From NCBI RefSeq assembly GCF_964340395.1, contig NC_135567.1, positions 10,319,484 to 10,329,483 on the forward strand: DNA of 10,000 bases, given 5' to 3'. Shown piece by piece: positions 6,931-10,000 of the stretch. Made by a program: the position numbers and the translations under genes. Within the stretch, counting starts at the first letter, position 1; each line of letters begins with the position of its first letter. Source of the stretch: Glandiceps talaboti. Taxonomy: Eukaryota > Hemichordata > Enteropneusta > Spengelidae. The notes under the pieces were generated by a model. It saw only the letters and a list, made by a program, of their open reading frames with translations. It was not told where the DNA came from and did no database searches.

Positions 6931-6980
6931 CATCCAACAGACATTGCCCAAAAAGGGAAGGGGTTTAGTCAATACATGCA
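6931..6980 (-). mobile_element. 5'-truncated copy of the same SINE-like family
   Basis: The word CATCCAACAGRCATTGC (6931-6947) matches 5050-5066 with one difference. A shared GG(G/A)AGGG(G/A)GTTTAGT-like segment follows to 6969. Beyond that the two copies diverge, except for AATACATGCAA (6971-6981; 5264-5274 in the other copy), which could mark an internal deletion. The tRNA-like head is absent, as in a 5'-truncated retrocopy. The simple-repeat tail lies on the expected side. Confidence 0.55.
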
Positions 6981-7207
6981 ATATTGTACATGACTGGCTC
7001 GGACTAGCTGTAAGCTATTTCCTGACTCCCATTTACCCACTGTTATATTTATTTGGGGTAAATAAACTGAATATTATTATGTTTCGTTAAAGAAGATGAT
7101 AAAAGGGAGATGTGTTTTACATATAGACACTTATATATTCGACCCAACTATTGTATTTTTAAAGAATTTCCTGTTGCTATTTTCATGATAGTATATTTGA
7201 CTTTTAC
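6981..7207. other. Unique sequence
   Basis: Short overlapping frames only, and no recognisable feature. The far end of the SINE fragment could extend into it, but no match to the other copy is visible. Confidence 0.45.
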
Positions 7208-7345
7208 GAAATTGATTCACACCTCCTTCGAGTATCGATTTGACCTAATTTATACCGATACATATTTTTCTAACATAAAGAATGTTCTTTTATCGGGATA
7301 AAATTTGAGATAAAAAGTGATCGACTTACATAATCATTATTAAAT
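7208..7345 (+). repeat. Diverged local repeat, copy 1
   Basis: The core at 7275-7335 (ATAAAGAATG, then TTTTATCGGGATAAAATTTG, then ATCGACTT) resembles copies 2 and 3. Upstream, GAAATTGATTCA and a T/A-rich stretch also resemble the sequence before copy 3. This is the most diverged of the three. Confidence 0.5.
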
Positions 7346-7439
7346 ACAGTATCATTTAGCTATCAATACTACTTCAAAAATTTATTGATTTTTTAGAGGG
7401 GTGGGGGTAAATACACTTAACCGAAATTATAAAATAATA

Positions 7440-7600
7440 TTGAATGAGAATATGGTTCCAGACACAAATTTGAAAATTTGAAACTGCTTCCAATATAATT
7501 TCTGGAATAAAGGATGCACGCTTTATTGGGATAACATTTGAGAAAAGAACAAAATTGACTTTATAAAAAGATGTTACTAAAAAAAATTCACGTCGACTGT
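7440..7600 (+). repeat. Diverged local repeat, copy 2
   Basis: The core at 7504-7562 shares GGAATAAAGGAT, TTTATTGG, ATAACATTTGA and ATTGACTTT with copy 3, at an offset of 160 bp. A palindromic CAAATTT-GA-AAATTTG lies just upstream at 7465-7480. Confidence 0.7.
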
Positions 7601-7607
7601 TTGAAGA

Positions 7608-7790
7608 AATTGGTTCAAATAGTCGAATATTTTACCGTATTTATTCCGTTTTATATTTTTTCAGGAATAAAGGATTTCCATTTTATTGGAATAACATTTG
7701 AAGAATGAAATTGATTGACTTTGAATAATTCTTATTTGCTCATTTTATATCACTTTTTAGTGGTGAGATCGATTCTATAAATTCCATAAT
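7608..7790 (+). repeat. Diverged local repeat, copy 3
   Basis: The core at 7664-7722 aligns with copy 2 at roughly 75-80% by eye. The flanks resemble copy 1 more than copy 2, so the unit was probably longer than the 60-bp core. There is no coding sequence. Confidence 0.65.
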
Positions 7791-9300
7791 ATATTATGCA
7801 TATGACGCTTGTATGTGATCGCTTCGATGTCGATGTGTTGTCTTCTAACAAAAAGAAGTCCCTTTATATATTTGGACAAGTTTTTACGATGTAGTTTTAA
7901 AAATGATCCATATTTATAGTATAAATTATTACTTTTAACTTTTTGAACAATAAAGACATAAATTTCAAAACCCATGATTGATATGTATTCGGGAAAAAAA
8001 TATGAATATATAATATTATAGGGCTATATGCGACTAATAAAGATGTAAAGATGGTGCCAGTTTGGTCGTTTAAAGTAATACTAAATATTTACGACAACTT
8101 AAGTCTGGCATTAAATTGCTATTTTAAAGTAAGAAAGTATGCTAGATTACGATCATTGACCAAAGGAACAGCTTTTGGTTGCTTTATTGGTGTATAGTAT
8201 TATGGGATATTGCAGGAAGTAAGAGAATAAGCCTCTGAGGCAGAGGCAGTAAATTACGATTAGTGATGTTGAATTCAGTTTATATTATCGGAAATCGAAA
8301 ACTTCACGGTGGCAGCCTACTTTATGTGGTCGAAAAGCAGCCGAAAATATCGACTACACTCGGCTTTCATTCCGACAAACACTTTGTTGTTAACTAGGTG
8401 TATTAAAATGTGATGATAGCAGATGGCGACTTTGTTCCGAAAGGTTGGCGTTTCTCTTTGAACTAAATTCAATAGCATGCTCTTGTGAAGTTCGTAAAAA
8501 GTCAAGTGCAATGTGTCAAATAATGTCAAATGAGGTCAGATTTGTGCATCTCTACTTGATCCACAGAATACATGTAACGGACGTAGAACGTCATAGATTG
8601 AGATGTACAGTATTTTACATACAACTCTCTGATTTCCACTGTCACACATAAACCTTTCCAGTTCAGACAAATCTCACCAGTATACAGGTTTTGTGAAAAC
8701 ATTTTTTTTTTCATTTTCGAATCTTATTTTGTCACTGATGGATTTCTGAATACCCATTTTTATTTTCTTAAATATCAATGACTATTTTGTAGAAAGAGAT
8801 AGAAATTTTACATTTTTTTAAATTCAATTTTTTAATTTTTATTAATTTCTTAAATGGTATACACTATTTGCTATGACACCAATGAAAACTGGTGAACGTG
8901 TTATAACTTCATTAATGATATAAATTTATCTACAGAGGTGTATATTTACATGTTAAAAACTATCTATACAGACTTACTACGAAAGATGGTAACTATTTGA
9001 TGTTAAAAAATATTTCTTTTAAAACAAGTGTTTCATTTACATGTTGGTGGAGGTTTATCCTAAATTTGTAACATTATTCTTTGATTTGTTAATTTTATAT
9101 TTGTTAAATAATATTTTAATGAAATTATTAAGTTTTGAATATTACTATTTGTTGCTTATCTCGTCGCTTATATAGGAATTAACCGAGCATTCGAATCAGA
9201 GGTGGTTGTGGGTAAAATATTGGCCATTGTGATGTACAGAGACCTACTGTTACATTAGCCTAAAGTTATGCAATGTATTAAATTTAAACGTCAAACATTT
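7791..9300. other. Unique, very A/T-rich intergenic sequence
   Basis: Frames of 62-70 codons at 7775-7975, 8317-8529, 8445-8651 and 8526-8714 overlap on opposite strands, have no recognisable motif and are most likely chance. The part at 8701-9160 is extremely A/T-rich. Only the small hairpin at 8231-8247 stands out. Confidence 0.5.
8231..8247. repeat. 7-bp inverted repeat, tight hairpin
   Basis: GCCTCTG (8231-8237) and CAGAGGC (8241-8247) are perfect complements around AGG. An alternative 5-bp stem, GCCTC-T-GAGGC, overlaps it. It is a G+C-rich island in A/T-rich surroundings. Confidence 0.75.
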
Positions 9301-9309
9301 TAATTGAGA

Positions 9310-9664
9310 TGACGTAAAATTAACGTAAAAGGGTGCATTATGACGAACTTATAATAACATGATTTAATGTAAGATCACGTATGCCGCATAAGGTGTCGTA
9401 AAATGGTCAAATATGACGTAATGCGTCATAGATCATTCTGCTGACTTAGAGTAACGCAACACGGCATGCTTTTCACAAAATATGAGAAATTACTAAGATT
9501 AAAAGTGACAAATATAAAATCAGATTCCATAACTCTATAAGTAAGTGTCTAACACAAGGAAGTGATAAATGGCGTCTTGTAACCCACGTAAAGTGATGTC
9601 AAGAGATTTGAGATGACGTACATTAAATAAATGTTTGGGAAAAAGGCATGGGCATGGTGACGTA
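9310..9664 (+). promoter_or_regulatory. Cluster of TGACGTA (CRE/ATF-like) words
   Basis: Exact TGACGTA occurs at 9310, 9414, 9614 and 9658, all on the plus strand. Relatives lie between them: TAACGTA 9321, TGACGAA 9341, CACGTA near 9376 and 9586, TCGTA near 9396 and GCGTCA 9423. TGACGT is the core of CREB/ATF and bZIP sites. A longer shared context, TGAGATGACGTA, at 9305-9316 and 9609-9620 suggests duplication. It may be a regulatory element or the remnant of a short-period repeat. Confidence 0.4.
9412..9430. repeat. Inverted repeat of two CRE-like half words
   Basis: TATGACG (9412-9418) and CGTCATA (9424-9430) are perfect complements around TAATG. This is the only place in the cluster where the motif faces its own complement. 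Confidence 0.75.
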
Positions 9665-10000
9665 TCACACAATTTAATTTAATGATAAAAGTGAGAAACA
9701 TAATGCATACAGATAAAAAATCTAACAATCCAAAAAGGCGAGAGGTTAAAACATGTTAAACAAAACGAAATTAAATGAAATAATATAACTTAAAGGCTCA
9801 CTTTGAACATGATTAAATATTAGGTGTGAAAAACAGTTGTGTGACAAGCTACAGAAAAAGTTGGCCCAGAACAAAAGAATAATACTATGTATTCCCCATG
9901 TTATCCACTGATAAGTTAATATTATTAATATGACTTGGATTGAAATCCTGGCCTTTAAGCTACTCCCTGGTTGGTTAATGTTTATCCATTTTGCATTAAT
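9665..10000. other. Unique A/T-rich sequence
   Basis: No open frame or repeat. I see nothing in it that can be named. Confidence 0.5.

Noticed and set aside
8317-8714. Overlapping 62-70 codon frames on both strands
   Set aside because: No recognisable motif, mutual overlap on opposite strands, and lengths expected by chance.

Overview
This window looks like non-coding nuclear DNA from an animal, most likely a marine invertebrate. It is A+T-rich and has no long open frame outside simple repeats. It holds several very long di- and tetranucleotide microsatellites, at least one element that looks like a tRNA-derived SINE, and diverged local duplications. There are no bacterial-style operons, ribosome binding sites or phage genes. 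The mix of long, pure tetranucleotide arrays with a tRNA-like SINE would suit a mollusc or another lophotrochozoan, but that assignment is an impression and not proven here.

Layout. Bases 1-125 may be the tail of a terminal coding exon: 40 open codons from the left edge, then a stop, with AATAAA signals 280-355 bp downstream. From 624 to about 990 lies poly-C followed by a compound GT / TCTG / TTTG array. From 2323 to 2756 lies an exceptional 434-bp compound array: a 52-bp self-complementary GTAT/TACA hairpin, then CA, GGGC, GGAC, AGAC, CA, CT and CACT blocks. Bases 3633-3813 hold a degenerate short tandem repeat. Bases 4157-4905 are a diverged head-to-tail duplication of about 350-400 bp. 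Bases 5043-5285 hold a minus-strand SINE-like element with A-box-like and B-box motifs, and a 5'-truncated relative lies at 6931-6980. Each abuts an A/T-rich simple tract at its inferred 3' end. Bases 6124-6293 are an uninterrupted pyrimidine tract containing 149 bp of pure CT. Two ATTT arrays lie at 6761-6924. Three diverged copies of a short motif lie between 7208 and 7790. Four exact TGACGTA words, plus degenerate relatives, cluster at 9310-9664.

No complete protein-coding or RNA gene can be supported. The long open frames over 2173-2801 and 6110-6363 exist only because the repeat units contain no stop codons. The interest of the window lies in repeat architecture and non-B-DNA potential, the SINE pair, the duplicated block and the CRE-like cluster. 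I did not find a recognisable new multi-gene system.
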